A stretch of 5,996 bases of DNA, taken from Streptococcus oralis. Lineage in GTDB: Bacteria; Bacillota; Bacilli; Lactobacillales; Streptococcaceae. Positions 5,981 to 5,996 of the stretch are shown here, piece after piece. A model generated the notes under the pieces. The model did not search any database and had not been told where the DNA came from. It saw nothing but the letters and a program-made list of their open reading frames with translations. The stretch lies in contig CALHBZ010000106.1 in NCBI GenBank assembly GCA_937930605.1, positions 1-5,996 of the forward strand, in the 5' to 3' direction. The position numbers were made by a program, and so were the translations under genes. Every line of letters starts with the position of its first letter. The stretch's first letter is position 1.

Positions 5981-5996
5981 GATTGTACCTCCATTA

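Overview
The window looks like a core-genome stretch of a low-GC Gram-positive bacterium, most likely a mitis-group Streptococcus (S. mitis, S. oralis or S. pneumoniae relatives). The evidence is the gene set and order (acyl-ACP thioesterase, hemW, YtxH and DUF948 proteins, lgt, hprK, rpsU), strong GGAGG ribosome binding sites, and several TGnTATAAT extended -10 promoters. The assignment comes from protein character and remembered gene order, not from a search. All genes lie on the minus strand, so transcription runs from high to low coordinates.

In transcription order: (1) 5980-5360 encodes a PepE-like serine peptidase (family S51). (2) 5359-5143 is a spacer with a possible decayed coding remnant and a textbook rpsU promoter (TTGACA, 17 bases, TAAAAT). 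(3) rpsU (5142-4966) encodes ribosomal protein S21 and ends in a strong intrinsic terminator at 4956-4929. (4) 4901-3939 encodes a 320-residue AT-rich protein, tentatively an Imm49-type immunity protein, with no toxin partner in view. (5) An extended -10 promoter at 3842-3834 starts a tight four-gene operon: hprK, lgt, a DUF948 membrane-anchored protein and a YtxH-domain protein. It closes with a terminator at 1283-1238. (6) hemW (1203-73) has its own extended -10 promoter so close to the ATG that the mRNA may be leaderless. It runs 4 bases from an acyl-ACP thioesterase gene that is cut by the window start.

Functionally, the hprK operon joins the sensor enzyme of carbon catabolite control (HPr Ser46 kinase/phosphorylase) with the first enzyme of lipoprotein maturation (Lgt) and two small proteins with an N-terminal hydrophobic segment. 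hemW and the thioesterase form a separate unit (radical-SAM/heme chaperone-like protein and fatty-acyl chain release). rpsU is independently transcribed.

Most of the window is ordinary housekeeping. The parts worth a second look are the orphan immunity-like gene between rpsU and hprK, the probable leaderless hemW transcript, and the possible gene remnant upstream of rpsU. No mobile element, CRISPR array, tRNA or rRNA was seen, and I found no convincing evidence of a new multi-gene system.
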